Source of the DNA: Myxococcales bacterium
GTDB taxonomy: Bacteria; Myxococcota_A; Polyangia; Polyangiales; Polyangiaceae
DNA: 50,201 bases
Direction: 5' to 3'
NCBI GenBank assembly: GCA_016212965.1
Contig: JACRDA010000122.1
Span: 1 to 50,201 of the forward strand
In this document: positions 49,758-50,201 of the stretch, piece by piece
How the letters are laid out: every line of letters starts with the position of its first letter
Numbering within the stretch: position 1 is the first letter of the stretch
Position numbers and translations under genes: made by a program
The notes under the pieces: generated by a model
Told to the model about the DNA's origin: nothing
Database searches by the model: none
What the model saw: only the letters and a program-made list of their open reading frames with translations

Positions 49758-49837
49758 GGTCACGCCCACGCGGCACCCACCCACGGCGCTGAGCCGCTCA
49801 TCCGCGGTCGCGCTGCGGCCCGCGGCGCTCCGCGAGG

Positions 49838-50085
49838 CCCAGACAGAGACAACCACTGAGACACTGAGACACGGAGAGCTGCACGGAGCCGGCAGGGTTC
49901 GGAGGCCCCTCCGTGTCGCGCTCGGTGCTTCCGTGCCTCCTCTGTAACTCGCATCCAAGTACCCAGAAAGAGACAACCACTGAGACACGGAGACACGGAG
50001 AGCTGCACGGAGCCGGCGAAGTTCAGGGGCCCCTCCGTGTCACGCTCCGTGTCTCGGTGCCTCCTCTGTAACTCGCCTCCAAGTA
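49838..50085. repeat. Two 124-bp tandem copies of a hairpin-forming element
   Basis: Copy 1 is 49838-49961 and copy 2 is 49962-50085. Both begin cccaga and end ccaagta, with no net insertion or deletion and only scattered substitutions. Within copy 2, gagacacggag (49982-49992) pairs with ctccgtgtctc (50045-50055), and acacggag (49993-50000) pairs with ctccgtgt (50033-50040), so the unit can fold into a long stem. It encodes no credible protein. Similar cacggagacacggag-type dispersed repeats occur in other large GC-rich bacterial genomes; whether this one is dispersed here cannot be judged from the window. Confidence 0.85.
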
Positions 50086-50201
50086 CGCGGAAGGTGAAGA
50101 GCACGGTGGTGCGTTCGCTGAGCCGCTAGCCGCCGCAAGAAGGAGGCACCAGGAAGGCGGTAGGGCGGGCGGCCGCCGCCACGAGGAAGTGAAAACTCGG
50201 C

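Larger units (their letters stand above)
49406..50201. other. Non-coding region with repeat structures
   Basis: No supported gene is present in these 796 bp. Apart from the 21.5-bp box array and the 124-bp tandem element listed separately, 49406-49529 and 50086-50201 show nothing recognisable. Open frames here are short, have no ribosome-binding site and follow the repeats. Confidence 0.65.

Noticed and set aside
49760-50104. Minus-strand frame with repeated SVSPCLSGCL-type peptides
   Set aside because: It is produced by the 124-bp tandem structured repeat, has no ribosome-binding site, and the two copies are read in different frames.

Overview
The window looks like chromosomal DNA of a very GC-rich predatory or gliding deltaproteobacterium (Myxococcota, most like the Polyangia/Sorangiineae). 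The reasons are the extreme GC bias, frequent GTG starts, many lipoproteins, Ala/Pro-rich linkers and TPR proteins, a Cys-rich myxobacterial-type lipoprotein, a PilZ protein and, above all, a gene cluster resembling the Glt (Agl/Agm/Pgl) adventurous gliding machinery. No rRNA, insertion sequence, prophage or CRISPR array is visible.

Layout. 1-1112 (-) is the 5' part of pilC (type IV pilus inner-membrane platform). 1316-12548 (+) carries a zinc-ribbon/TM/TPR protein translationally coupled to an SppA-type lipoprotein peptidase, then a giant 2352-residue TPR protein. 12698-16352 (+) carries two coupled cell-surface proteins and a soluble hybrid histidine kinase, closed by a strong hairpin. A tRNA-Leu(GAG) gene lies on the minus strand at 16408-16489. 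16645-20888 holds a CPBP (CAAX-like) membrane protease, a membrane glycosyltransferase that overlaps it tail to tail, Maf, and an outer-membrane beta-barrel.

20944-36279, all on the minus strand, is the most interesting block. In transcription order it encodes a secreted coiled-coil/beta protein, a TPR/coiled-coil periplasmic protein, a GltD(AgmU)-like giant TPR protein and a GltE(AglT)-like TPR lipoprotein. Next come a small secreted protein, two tandem GltG(PglI)-like trans-envelope proteins with TonB-like C-termini, and a GltF-like periplasmic protein with its own near-consensus sigma-70 promoter. The block ends with an outer-membrane beta-barrel and a short OPX lipoprotein. The last two look like the composite OPX/beta-barrel polysaccharide translocon described for Myxococcus EpsX/EpsY. 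The block therefore appears to link a Glt-type trans-envelope complex with polysaccharide export. A divergent ECF sigma factor and zinc-binding (ZAS) anti-sigma factor pair (36649-38400) sits at its head and is a candidate regulator.

38532-45759 carries a Cys-rich surface lipoprotein, a PilZ c-di-GMP receptor, a large GT39-like membrane protein, a ketopantoate-reductase family protein and a Uma2-family nuclease whose C-terminus has been altered. 45580-48009 (-) is a trypsin-like/TSP3/Kelch-like gene broken by two frameshifts and apparently truncated where it meets the Uma2 gene. 48055-49405 (-) carries a small lipoprotein and a helical hypothetical protein. 49406-50201 is non-coding: an approximately 21.5-bp periodic box array followed by two exact-length 124-bp tandem copies of a structured repeat.

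A recurring regulatory theme is a -10-like hexamer (TAGGCT, TAGACT, TATGCT or similar) 6-9 nt before the start codon of at least eight ORFs, suggesting that leaderless transcripts are common here. Tight coupling by GTGA stop/start overlaps occurs four times.
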